From DASZIT01 sp963819695 (GTDB taxonomy: Bacteria; Actinomycetota; Acidimicrobiia; Acidimicrobiales; RAAP-2), in the NCBI GenBank assembly GCA_963819695.1, contig CAWFXD010000001.1, positions 992,001 to 1,056,000 of the forward strand: a DNA stretch of 64,000 nucleotides. Reading direction: 5' to 3'. Below, piece by piece: positions 16,523 to 24,195 of this stretch. The notes under the pieces are model-generated. The model saw nothing but the letters and a program-made list of their open reading frames with translations. It was not told the DNA's origin and did not search any database. How positions within the stretch are numbered: position 1 is the first letter of the stretch; every line of letters starts with the position of its first letter. The translations under genes and the position numbers were made by a program.

Positions 16523-17137
16523 ATGCGCAGCGACATCCGTGAAGGCGAGACGTTTCCCGACTACGAGCTCGCCGATCAATCCGGCCAGCAGCGGTCCCTA
16601 TCGGAGCTCCAGGGGGGCAACCCGATGGTGCTCCATCTGTCCCGTGGCGGCTTCGATCCCAAAGAGCATCAGTTCGTAGGGCAATTGGTCGACATATATC
16701 CCGAGTTCAGGAATGCTTACACGCGATTGGCCCTCATCTCGACCGACAATCAACTGAACATCAATGAGTTCCGGGACGCGCTGGGCGCCACGTGGCCGTT
16801 CCTGTCGGACCCCGATCGGGCCGTCCAGAAGGATCTGGACATCAAAGAGTTCACGGATGAGCCGCACGATCCGATGATCCCCCACACGTTCGTCCTCGAG
16901 CCCGGACTCAAGATCTTCAAGATCTACAACGGATATTGGTACTGGGGCCGGCCCACGATGGCAGAACTCCACGTAGATCTGAGGAACGTGTTCAAGAAAA
17001 TTCGACCCGACTTCGACTTGGCGGCTCCGGGGTTGAGGGAGGCGTGGGAACGAGGAGACCGGGATCAATTCCTCGTCGACACACTGGATGCGCCGATCCG
17101 GTACACCGAAGGCAAGAGCATCGGTATCAAACGCTGA
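16523..17137 (+). CDS. redoxin-fold protein lacking any cysteine
   Basis: This 204-residue protein keeps the AhpC/TSA-like thioredoxin fold: REGETFPDYELADQSG at the start, then LSRGGFDPKEHQ, LALISTDN, and the PHTFVLEPGLKI strand. In relatives the peroxidatic Cys sits in a pattern like RG-[HA]-[YF]-C-P-K-[ED]-[HR]-Q. Here that residue is Asp, and the whole protein contains no Cys. It therefore cannot act as a thiol peroxidase and may be a binding or scaffold protein. The ATG at 16523 follows GGAGG. It stands 57 bases after the GH15 stop, on the same strand. Confidence 0.8.
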   Translation: MRSDIREGETFPDYELADQSGQQRSLSELQGGNPMVLHLSRGGFDPKEHQFVGQLVDIYPEFRNAYTRLALISTDNQLNINEFRDALGATWPFLSDPDRAVQKDLDIKEFTDEPHDPMIPHTFVLEPGLKIFKIYNGYWYWGRPTMAELHVDLRNVFKKIRPDFDLAAPGLREAWERGDRDQFLVDTLDAPIRYTEGKSIGIKR

Positions 17138-17355
17138 CCTTGGGGGGTGGAGTCGCCCGTCCTCCGCTCGGGTTCCGGACCCTGGGAACTCGACCTGCTC
17201 GCCAGCCGGACGGAAAGGTTGAGGCGGGCGCCCGTGCATCGGGATTCGACCCCGTGCGCTGGAACGACGTCCACCCCGAGTGCAAGGGATGTTTCAGGTG
17301 CAAAGCCTCGGCCTGGGTGCAACAATCCTTTGAGGAGCAGACGGAGGAGAGCCGG
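17138..17355. other. intergenic spacer between redoxin-like and VOC genes
   Basis: These 218 bases contain no convincing gene. The only clear signal is the ribosome site GGAGGAGA (17343-17350) for the VOC gene at 17356. Confidence 0.5.
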
Positions 17356-18033
17356 ATGAACACCGTCGATGGACAGACCGCACCCGCCGGAACGCCGAGC
17401 AGGGACCTGGCCGATCTCAAGCTGGAGGCAGTCGTCATCCCCGTGGCCGAGCCCGATCGCTCCAAGGCGTTCTATGCCGGCCTCGGCTGGAGGCTCGACG
17501 CCGACTTCTCCTTCGACAACGGCTTCCGGGTCGTGCAATTCACGCCACCGGGATCGAAGTGTTCTGTGCAGTTCGGCACCCATATCACGGGAGCGCCACC
17601 CGGATCTGCCCATGGCCTGTATCTGATCGTGTCTGACATCGAAGCCGGGCGCGACGAACTTGTCAGCCGGGGAGCCACGGTTAGTGGGGTGTTCCATTCC
17701 GGAGCGCCCGGAGCGCAACTCGACCCCGACGGGACGGGTGATCGGGTCAACGGGCCGGATCCGGATCACCAGAGCTATAACTCCTTTGCCACATTCGAAG
17801 ACCCCGACGGCAACAGCTGGCTGCTCCAAGAGGTGACCGATCGCCTCCCGGGTCGCCTCGATCCGACCACCGCCTCGTTCAATTCCGCCGGTGACCTGGC
17901 TGCGGCGTTGCGCCGCGCCGAGTCGGCCCACGCTGAGCACGAGAAGCGCATCGGCCGGCCCGACCCGGGCTGGCCCGACTGGTACGCCGAGTACATGGTG
18001 CGCGAACAGAGCGGCCAGGAGCTTCCCGCATGA
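17356..18033 (+). CDS. VOC-family (glyoxalase/bleomycin resistance-like) protein
   Basis: This 225-residue protein contains one VOC domain (residues about 18-160): VVIPVAEPDRSKAFYAGLGW at the start, GLYLIVSDIEAGRDELVSRG in the middle and FEDPDGNSWLLQEV at the end. The final Glu of the last motif is the usual metal ligand. After the domain there is a helical tail (AAALRRAESAHAEHEKRIG) seen in VOC proteins from soil actinobacteria. Reactions in this superfamily include isomerisation, ring-cleaving dioxygenation and drug binding; none can be chosen here. The start overlaps no gene, and its stop overlaps the next start by four bases (ATGA). Confidence 0.88.
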   Translation: MNTVDGQTAPAGTPSRDLADLKLEAVVIPVAEPDRSKAFYAGLGWRLDADFSFDNGFRVVQFTPPGSKCSVQFGTHITGAPPGSAHGLYLIVSDIEAGRDELVSRGATVSGVFHSGAPGAQLDPDGTGDRVNGPDPDHQSYNSFATFEDPDGNSWLLQEVTDRLPGRLDPTTASFNSAGDLAAALRRAESAHAEHEKRIGRPDPGWPDWYAEYMVREQSGQELPA

Positions 18034-19403
18034 GCGATTTCGACGTGATCGTGCTGGGCGGCGGTGCGCCCGGCGAGCACTGCGCCGCGGCCATCGCGGC
18101 GCGTGGGCTTCGGGTCGCCGTCGTCGAGCGGGAGCTGGTCGGCGGCGAGTGCTCCTACTGGGCGTGCATCCCGTCCAAGTCCCTCTTGCGGCCGGGGGAG
18201 GCGGTCCAGGGTGCCCGCGACGTCGGCGCCAGCGCCGAGGTGAACGTGCAGGCGGCGCTGGACTGGCGGGACTACATGGTGTCCGGCTATTCGGATGCGG
18301 GACAGGAGAAATGGCTGACGGATCGGGGCATCGCGCTGGTCCGGGGCGTGGGCCGGCTCGCCGGGCCCGGCGTGGTCGACGTGGACGGCACTCGCCACAC
18401 GGCGGAGCACGTCGTCCTCGCGACAGGCGCGGATGCTTTCGTACCACCCATTCCGGGGCTCGCCGGCCTGGTCGGCGTGTGGGGCACGCGCGAAGCGACG
18501 GCCATGAAGACGGTGCCAAGCCGCCTCATTGTGCTCGGTGGTGGCCCGGCCGGTGTCGAGATCGCACAGGTGGTACAGCGGCTCGGTGGTCAGGCCGTGA
18601 TCGTCGAGGGCGCTGATCGTCTGATCCCACGAGAGCCGGCCCCCCTCGGCGTGGCTCTGACCGAGGCATTGCGGCGGGACGGGATCGAGTTGCACCTCGG
18701 AGTCCAGGCCACCGAGGCTTCGCGCGACGGCGGCGACTACGTCCTGAAGCTCTCGGACGGGACCTCGCTACAAGGAGAACGACTGCTCGTGGCGACCGGC
18801 CGCCGCCCCCGCGTCGAAGGGATCGGGCTCGAGACGGTCGGTATCGAGGCAAACCCACACGGCGTCGTGGTGGACGAGTATCTGCGTGCGGGCGACAACA
18901 TCTGGGCCATTGGGGATGTCAACGGGATCTGGCCCCTGACACACGTCGGTGAGTACGAGGGAGACGTTGTGGCGGCGAACATCGCCGGAGAGAGCCACCC
19001 GACAAACTACGAAGCCGTGCCGCGCGTCACGTACACCGATCCGCAGGCAGCCGCCGTCGGGGCCGCGGAGGCGCCCTACACCAGCACAACGCCCCTGACC
19101 GGCGTGTCCAAGACCGCCACGTACAGCCATCAGTACGCCCAGTCGAACGCATTCTTGACCCTGCTCAGCGACGGCGCCCGGTTGACCGGCGCCTACGCCC
19201 TCGGACCCGAGGCCGGCGAGTGGCTCCAGCAGGCGACGCTTGCCATACGCGCCCGCGTTCCGTTGGAGGTGTTGAGCGACGTCATCCAGCCGTTCCCGAG
19301 TTTCTCGACCATCTTCGATTCGGCTTTCAAAACCCTTCGAATGGAGATCGCCAAAATGCCGCCGCCTTTGCAGCCCATGCAGGCGCAGATGGCACGGCCG
19401 TGA
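18030..19403 (+). CDS. FAD-dependent pyridine nucleotide-disulfide oxidoreductase
   Basis: This 457-residue protein has the FAD motif LGGGAPGEH (9-17) and the redox disulfide CSYWAC (C41/C46) followed by IPSK. A second dinucleotide fold carries LGGGPAGVEIAQ (about 169-180), and FAD is closed by NIWAIGDVNG. This is the dihydrolipoamide/mercuric reductase class. The C-terminal interface normally carries a His-Pro-Thr...Glu base pair; here the segment reads IQPFPSFSTIF, so the active-site His appears absent. It may reduce a small disulfide or quinone instead of a dihydrolipoyl domain. It is translationally coupled to the VOC gene upstream. Confidence 0.9.
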   Translation: MSDFDVIVLGGGAPGEHCAAAIAARGLRVAVVERELVGGECSYWACIPSKSLLRPGEAVQGARDVGASAEVNVQAALDWRDYMVSGYSDAGQEKWLTDRGIALVRGVGRLAGPGVVDVDGTRHTAEHVVLATGADAFVPPIPGLAGLVGVWGTREATAMKTVPSRLIVLGGGPAGVEIAQVVQRLGGQAVIVEGADRLIPREPAPLGVALTEALRRDGIELHLGVQATEASRDGGDYVLKLSDGTSLQGERLLVATGRRPRVEGIGLETVGIEANPHGVVVDEYLRAGDNIWAIGDVNGIWPLTHVGEYEGDVVAANIAGESHPTNYEAVPRVTYTDPQAAAVGAAEAPYTSTTPLTGVSKTATYSHQYAQSNAFLTLLSDGARLTGAYALGPEAGEWLQQATLAIRARVPLEVLSDVIQPFPSFSTIFDSAFKTLRMEIAKMPPPLQPMQAQMARP

Positions 19404-19429
19404 CCGCGAAAGACCACAGGAGGTAGCAG

Positions 19430-20341
19430 GTGGCCGAGGTCCCTCCGCCGCAAGGGGAAATCCTCCTCACACACTTCATCGTGTCGGACGACGTCGAGCG
19501 CTCTCGGCGCTTCTACACCGAAGTCCTCGGGGGCCGGGTCGTCTTCTCCAGCCCCGGAGGACCGACCAACGTCGCACTGTCGAATAGTTGGATCGTCATC
19601 AACGCTGGCGGGGGCCCGACCGACGACAAGCCGGAAGTCACCCTGGAGACGCCCGGCGACCCAAATCGAGTGAGCAGTTTCGTCAACATCCGGGTCAAGG
19701 ACATGGAGACGGTGTACTCCGAATGGAGCACGCGGGGTGCTCAGTTCCTGACGCCCCCGAAGCAGCACCAATACGAGATCCGTTGCTACATCCGTGATCC
19801 CGATGGTCACCTGATCGAAGTGGGACAGACCACCGACCCGCAGGGGGACTGGGTACCCGATCACTGGCCATCGAGTGCGCCCGCCGACGAGCTCCCAACG
19901 CCCCCTGAGGGAATTGCGCTGGCGCACTTCATCGTGTCGGACGATGTCGAGCGCTCTCGGCGCTTCTATCGCGATGTCCTCGGGGGCAGGGATGCGTTCT
20001 CCGGACCCGGAGGGCTCACGTATGTCCAACTATCGAACAGTTGGATCATCATCAACATGGGGGGAGGGCCGACCGACGACAAGCCGGAAGTCATACTTGA
20101 GACGCCCGCCGATCCCAACCGGGTCAGCAGTTTCCTCAATATACGAGTGACGGACCTGCCCGCGATATACACCGAATGGAGCGCGCGCGGCGCGGAATTC
20201 CTGACGCCGCCGAAGCAGCACCAGTATGAAATCCGTTGTTACATCCGCGATCCCGATGGCCATCTGATCGAAGTGGGACAAACGACGGACCCGGGGGGAG
20301 ATTGGTTCCCCGATCAATGGCCATCCAGTACGTCGGAGTGA
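19430..20341 (+). CDS. tandem two-domain VOC protein
   Basis: The 303-residue product consists of two very similar VOC domains, about residues 8-145 and 159-296. Long identical blocks include FIVSDDVERSRRFY, TPPKQHQYEIRCYIRDPDGH and LIEVGQTTDP. The offset is 151 codons (453 bases), and the DNA copies are also close, so the duplication is fairly recent. Each half keeps the final Glu ligand (LIEV) and the His of AHF or THF. A two-domain VOC chain can form one complete metal site per half-pair, as in extradiol dioxygenases and two-domain glyoxalases. The GTG at 19430 follows AGGAGGT. The substrate is unknown. Confidence 0.9.
   Translation: MAEVPPPQGEILLTHFIVSDDVERSRRFYTEVLGGRVVFSSPGGPTNVALSNSWIVINAGGGPTDDKPEVTLETPGDPNRVSSFVNIRVKDMETVYSEWSTRGAQFLTPPKQHQYEIRCYIRDPDGHLIEVGQTTDPQGDWVPDHWPSSAPADELPTPPEGIALAHFIVSDDVERSRRFYRDVLGGRDAFSGPGGLTYVQLSNSWIIINMGGGPTDDKPEVILETPADPNRVSSFLNIRVTDLPAIYTEWSARGAEFLTPPKQHQYEIRCYIRDPDGHLIEVGQTTDPGGDWFPDQWPSSTSE
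19472..20330 (+). repeat. 453-bp-offset internal duplication (two VOC domain copies)
   Basis: The first copy starts at CACTTCATC (19472) and the second at 19925. The nucleotide match is strongest in the first 60 bases and in the last 150 bases of each copy. Confidence 0.85.
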
Positions 20342-20369
20342 AATCCCTCAAGAGGCGGAGGTCCCCATT

Positions 20370-21005
20370 GTGACCACGGCGATCATTGGAACCGGAGGCA
20401 TCGGATCGGCCATCGCGCGCCAGCTGGCTGCCGGTGGCGAGACCCTCCAGGTCTCGAGCGCCGACACGGAGTCAGCGCGAAAACTGGCAGCGGCAATCGG
20501 CGCAGCGGCGGTGGTCGCACCCGACAACCGGAGCGCTTTGCAGGGAGCCGATGCCGTCGTCCTTGCGCTGCGTTTTTCCGTGTTGAAAGACGTCATCGAC
20601 GAGATCGCCGTCGCCCTCGGAGACACGTCGCTCGTCGTTCCGAGCAATCCGGTTGGACTCGATGCACAAGGCAAGGTCGTGCGACTCCTACCGGAAGGGC
20701 AGTCATCGGGCCAGGTAGTCAAGGGGTGGTTACCGATCGGAACACGCTTCGCCATTGCCTTCGGCACCATGTCGGCCGATCTCTTCGAGTCCTCGAGCCA
20801 CCGGTCGCCCGAGCCCGCGGTTCTGTTCTACGTGTCCGGGGACGAGCATAGGAGCGCCGAAGTCGAGCACTTGATCCGAACCGCCGGCTTCGAGCCGATG
20901 AGGATCGGCGGGGTCGAGCAGTCGAGCCGACTCGAGGTGGGAGGCGATCTTCACGATCTTGTAGTCGGCTCCGCAGATGCGCGGTCCCTGATCGCCGAGG
21001 CCTGA
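20370..21005 (+). CDS. NADPH-dependent F420 reductase-like (NADP-binding) protein
   Basis: This 211-residue protein starts with a Rossmann motif, IIGTGGIGSAIAR. It continues as the F420-dependent NADP reductase (Npd/Fno-like) family does: DAVVLALRFSVLKDVI, LVVPSNPVG, and a C-terminal part with VLFYVSGDEHRSAEVEHLI. True Fno enzymes transfer hydride between F420 and NADP. Many shorter bacterial relatives bind NADPH only. The GTG at 20370 follows GGCGGAGGT. It is on the same strand as the VOC and flavin reductase genes, 28 bases after the VOC stop. Actinobacteria make F420, and the LLM enzyme at 50931 is another possible F420 user. Confidence 0.85.
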   Translation: MTTAIIGTGGIGSAIARQLAAGGETLQVSSADTESARKLAAAIGAAAVVAPDNRSALQGADAVVLALRFSVLKDVIDEIAVALGDTSLVVPSNPVGLDAQGKVVRLLPEGQSSGQVVKGWLPIGTRFAIAFGTMSADLFESSSHRSPEPAVLFYVSGDEHRSAEVEHLIRTAGFEPMRIGGVEQSSRLEVGGDLHDLVVGSADARSLIAEA

Positions 21006-21022
21006 TCGCCGCGCCGCCCCGG

Positions 21023-21790
21023 ATGAGCCCTCGATCCGACTCCACGCCGCCATCAGCGAGATCTCGGGCCGGCAAATCCACCGCTTCGCGCAAGGTCGCT
21101 ATCGTGACTGGAGCCTCTCAAGGCATCGGCGCGGGCGTTGCCGACAGCTTCCGCCGCGCCGGGTATGGGGTGGTGGGTACATCACGTTCTATTGGCCCTT
21201 CCGGCGCGTCCGACTTTCTCACGGTGAGAGGTGACATTGGAGAAGTCGAGACCGCCCAGATGATCGTGGAACAGGCGGTCAATCGGTTTGGGCGTATTGA
21301 CACCCTGATCAACAACGCGGGGATTTTCATCAGCAAGCCATTCACCGACTACACGCTCAACGACTACCTAGAGATCATCGCAGTGAACCTGACCGGGTTT
21401 TTCCATATCACGCGGAGCGTCATCGAGCAGATGCTCGCCCAAGGCACCGGTGGACACATAGTGAATGTTACGACGAGTCTGGTCGACCACCCCGAGAGCA
21501 AGAATCCGTCTGCTCTTGTATCACTTACCAAGGGTGGGCTGGCGGCTGTGACGTGCTCGTTGGCAATCGAGTATGCATCGCGCGGCGTGCGGTTCAACGC
21601 AGTTTCCCTCGGAGTGATAGAGGACCCCGTTTACGATCCGGCGTCGTACGAGGGCATGGCTCAGCTCCATCCGCTTGGCCGAGTTGGCCAGGTTAGCGAC
21701 GTTGTCGACGGGATCCTTTATCTCGAGCAGGCCTCATTCGTTACGGGAGTTGTCCTGCACATCGACGGTGGTCAGTCCGCGGGGGACTAA
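21023..21790 (+). CDS. SDR-family protein lacking the catalytic Tyr
   Basis: This 255-residue protein has the SDR cofactor motif TGASQGIGAG, the NNAG motif and the late segment VRFNAVSLGVIEDP. The active-site helix reads ALVSLTKGG, so the position of the catalytic Tyr in YxxxK holds Val while the Lys is kept. Relatives with this VSLTK or ASLTK segment form a divergent SDR group whose chemistry is not clear. The ATG at 21023 lies 17 bases after the previous stop. A somewhat lower GC content than its neighbours suggests separate acquisition. It probably still binds NAD(P). Confidence 0.85.
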   Translation: MSPRSDSTPPSARSRAGKSTASRKVAIVTGASQGIGAGVADSFRRAGYGVVGTSRSIGPSGASDFLTVRGDIGEVETAQMIVEQAVNRFGRIDTLINNAGIFISKPFTDYTLNDYLEIIAVNLTGFFHITRSVIEQMLAQGTGGHIVNVTTSLVDHPESKNPSALVSLTKGGLAAVTCSLAIEYASRGVRFNAVSLGVIEDPVYDPASYEGMAQLHPLGRVGQVSDVVDGILYLEQASFVTGVVLHIDGGQSAGD

Positions 21791-21822
21791 ACGTCCTCCC
21801 CGTCGAGGATCCTTGCCACCGA

Positions 21823-21951
21823 CTAGCTCTCCAGCGCAGATCGGCCTACCCGAGTGATGGTGTAGTCGAGGGCTCCCATGGCGGTATGGAGCTGGGCCCG
21901 CACCAATAACGGGTCTTCGGATTTCAGCGGGGTCAGGCGCCCGCGAGAGCA
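21823..21951 (-). pseudogene. possible C-terminal remnant of an unidentified gene
   Basis: Read on the minus strand towards a TAG at 21823-21825, one frame gives a protein-like segment with LKSEDPLLVRAQLHTAMGAL and then DYTITRVGRSALES. There is no credible start upstream, and I recognise no family. It could be a decayed gene end or a chance frame; the remaining spacer shows nothing else. Confidence 0.28.
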
Positions 21952-22013
21952 AGCACCCGGACCCCCCGAGCGGGGCATGCGAACGCCCACCTAGCTGGGA
22001 ACTGTGAGCAGTG

Positions 22014-22391
22014 TCAGTCGCTGAGTTGTTGGTTTTGTTCACCGAGCATGAATCGATGACCGTCGGGCGATCGCAAACACATCTCTCGCCGTCCCCAGGG
22101 CTCGTCCGTCGGGGCGTTCAGGATTTCGGCTCTCTCTGAAATGGCCCGCGCGTGGTAGGCATCCACGTTCTCGACGGTCAGGTAAGCAACGTAATTGTGG
22201 TCACCGAGATCGGACGCAGGAACGACACCAGGGCACCGACCCAGCATGAACGTCACGGTTCCCGCGCTGCAGAACGTCCAGTTGCCCGGCTCGGGGTCTG
22301 TCCGTTCACAGCCGAGCACGCGAGTGAACCACACCGAGCTTCTGTCCAGGTCATGGACGGCAAGAACAGGGTCCGAGCTGACGATCTTCAT
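22014..22391 (-). CDS. VOC-family protein
   Basis: This 125-residue single VOC domain has PVLAVHDLDRSSVWFTRVLG at the N-terminus, then DHNYVAYLTVENVDAYHARA in the middle. The last motif reads LRSPDGHRFMLGEQ, where the usual Glu ligand position is Leu-Gly-Glu. It may act on a small metabolite or bind an antibiotic. The ATG at 22391 has a weak ribosome site. It is the first minus-strand gene on this side of the tRNA and is apart from the plus-strand VOC genes. Confidence 0.85.
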   Translation of the reverse strand: MKIVSSDPVLAVHDLDRSSVWFTRVLGCERTDPEPGNWTFCSAGTVTFMLGRCPGVVPASDLGDHNYVAYLTVENVDAYHARAISERAEILNAPTDEPWGRREMCLRSPDGHRFMLGEQNQQLSD

Positions 22392-22530
22392 TGCATCAGT
22401 GTGCCATCCGAGGATTCCTGAGACCCCGTGATGCCGCCGATCCGCCGGGCCGGACTGGCAAACAACCATCGCGAACGTTCTGATGGCCGACGTGCCGACC
22501 CCGCTGATTTCCGAAGAGTCCGTTTGTGTG

Positions 22531-22606
22531 TCGGGAAGGGGGGGATTTGAACCCCCGACCTCCTGCTCCCAAAGCAGGCGCGGCTGCCAAGCTGCGCTAC
22601 TTCCCG
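22531..22606 (-). tRNA. tRNA-Pro (anticodon TGG)
   Basis: On the minus strand the acceptor arm CGGGAAG pairs with CTTCCCG. The anticodon arm is CCTGC-TTTGGGA-GCAGG with anticodon TGG, and the T-arm is GGGGG-TTCAAAT-CCCCC. The discriminator is A, and CCA is not encoded (ACA follows). Compared with a standard Pro tRNA there is one extra C in the D-stem (GC-C-GC, plus-strand 22582-22583) and one extra C between T-stem and acceptor (7-G run at 22538-22544). Both fit the one-base insertions seen in nearby genes. A possible -10, CATACT, lies 13 bases upstream on the minus strand. Confidence 0.93.
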
Positions 22607-22739
22607 TATGCCGGTTCCAGTATGACCGACCGGACCGGACCATTCGACCGGCTACGACTCGAGGGTGATCCCGGCAACGTCCGGAGCGTACCTGCGCCCC
22701 GCCATCAGTTTCGCCTATCGGGCGTGGCAGTCCCCGCGG

Positions 22740-22745
22740 TAGCGT
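22740..22745 (+). promoter_or_regulatory. -10 box TAGCGT, leaderless type
   Basis: TAGCGT is followed after 7 bases by the ATG at 22753, with no ribosome site between. Confidence 0.45.
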
Positions 22746-22752
22746 CACGCCG

Positions 22753-23767
22753 ATGCCGACTGTGCGAGTGGCCGTGTTCGATCTCGGGAGTAGCTCGTTC
22801 CATCTGATGGTGGTGGATGCCAGCCGCGACGGCGTGTTGACGCCGGTGCTCCGTCGACGGTCGTTTCTCCACCTGGGAACCGAAGTCGCCCGGACCGGAG
22901 GGGTCCCGGCTGACCGGGCAACCACGGCGGTCCGGGCCGTGCGCCGACTCCGGGCCGCCGCCGACGAAGCGGAGGTCGACGTGGTGGTGGCCCTCGCCAC
23001 CGCCGCCCTGCGCGACGCCGCCAACGGCCAGAAGCTGCTCGGCCGGCTCGAACGGGTGATCGGCAGCCCGATCAACTTGTTGACGGGCGAGGAGGAGGCA
23101 CGCCTCTGTTTTCTCGGTCAGCGGGCCGGCGTGTGGGTGGGAAACGAGCCGGTCCTCGGGCTCGATCTCGGCGGCGGGAGCCTCGAGGCGGGCATTGGCG
23201 ATGCCCACCATCTGCATGCGGTCGCCAGCGTCGCCCTGGGCCCGGCCAGATTGCGGGGGGAGTTGAACACCGCCGAGGGCCTGACCCGGAAGGAGCGGTC
23301 CCGGGTGGTGGAAGCGACCCAGGAGCGGGCCGAGCCGATTCGGATCATGCTGGCCAAGTACCCGGACGCCGCGGATCGAGCCATCGCCAGCGGAGGCACG
23401 GTGCGGGCCTTGGCCCGACTGGCCATGGTGCTGCACCGGCCCTTGCCCTCAACCAAATCGGTCTCCGCCCTGCAGGTGAATCAGGTGGAGCTCCCGGCTG
23501 GGCCAGCTGCACGACCTGGCCGATCGCCTGGCCACATTGGATCTCGACGCTCGGCTTGCGCTCCCCGGGGTACAGGCCCGGCGGGCGCCCCTCCTTCCCC
23601 TCGGCGCCGTGCTGTTGTCGACGCTGGTCGAGACGCTGGGCCTCCAACGGCTGGTGGTCAGTGACTGGGGGCTGCGCGAGGGGGCGGTCCTCGGTGCCCT
23701 TTCCCTGCAGGCTGGCCGGAAGGCGGGGCCACGGGCCCGCCACGCACCTCCGGTCGGAATACGTTGA
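22753..23767 (+). CDS. Ppx/GppA exopolyphosphatase-type phosphatase, frameshifted
   Basis: The ASKHA-fold N-terminal domain is clear: VAVFDLGSSSFHLMVVD, TAALRDAANG, TGEEEARLCF and LGLDLGGGSLEAG. After QVNQVEL the frame breaks at about 23494, where one extra C occurs in CTCCCGG. In the frame one base later the protein continues with LHDLADRLATLDLDARLAL and LPLGAVLLSTLVETLG, the expected helical end. Repaired, it is about 337 residues, as in actinobacterial Ppx1-like proteins. These hydrolyse polyphosphate or pppGpp and tune the stringent response. The TAGCGT box seven bases before the ATG supports the start. Confidence 0.87.
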
Positions 23768-23788
23768 GACTCGCCCCAAAGGGGCGGG

Positions 23789-23941
23789 TCAGGCCTTCTT
23801 GCCCAGGATCCTGTTCATGCCGGTATTGCAGACCGGGCACTTGCCCTTGGCCGAGCGCCGGCCATTGGCCATCTCGACTTCTTCCCCCTCGAACTGACGC
23901 TTCTCACGGCACTTCACGCAATAACCCTCATACGACGCCAT
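23789..23941 (-). CDS. DUF5679 small zinc-ribbon protein
   Basis: This 50-residue protein reads MASYEGYCVKCREKR at the start and ends CPVCNTGMNRILGKKA. Two CxxC pairs (C8/C11 and C38/C41) should bind one zinc. The central part, MANGRRSAKGKCPVC, is typical of DUF5679, a short family widespread in actinobacteria and often next to ribosome or housekeeping genes. A GAGGA ribosome site precedes the ATG at 23941. Longer in-frame extensions upstream are low-complexity and rejected. Function is unknown; RNA or protein binding is likely. Confidence 0.88.
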   Translation of the reverse strand: MASYEGYCVKCREKRQFEGEEVEMANGRRSAKGKCPVCNTGMNRILGKKA

Positions 23942-24182
23942 GGTTCCTCCTCGGACTGGGATGGTGACATTTGGGTCTATCGACCATCCGAACGTATACC
24001 GGGAACGGCCGTCGGAGGGGGGATGGGCCCGCAAAAGTGCTAGCTCCCAGCTAGCAAAGGGTTGCGCCCTCCCAGGGCGGCAAGGAGGCTCGGACGGCCC
24101 CCGCCGTGGCCCCCGCCGCGGCCTCGCCCGCACGCCGCCGGAGCCGCCGGTGCTTCAGGGCGCGCCGGCAAACCGTCCCCCA

Positions 24183-24188
24183 TAGGAT
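24183..24188 (+). promoter_or_regulatory. -10 box TAGGAT, leaderless type
   Basis: TAGGAT is followed after 7 bases by the ATG at 24196. This decides between the ATG at 24196 and the one at 24187, which overlaps the box. Confidence 0.5.
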
Positions 24189-24195
24189 GCGCTTC

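Noticed and set aside
22531..22606. tRNA-Pro as an integration site for the 13-22 kb block
   Set aside because: I looked for a direct repeat of the tRNA 3' end at the left side and found none. There is no integrase in the block; xerD at 58.9 kb is a housekeeping type.
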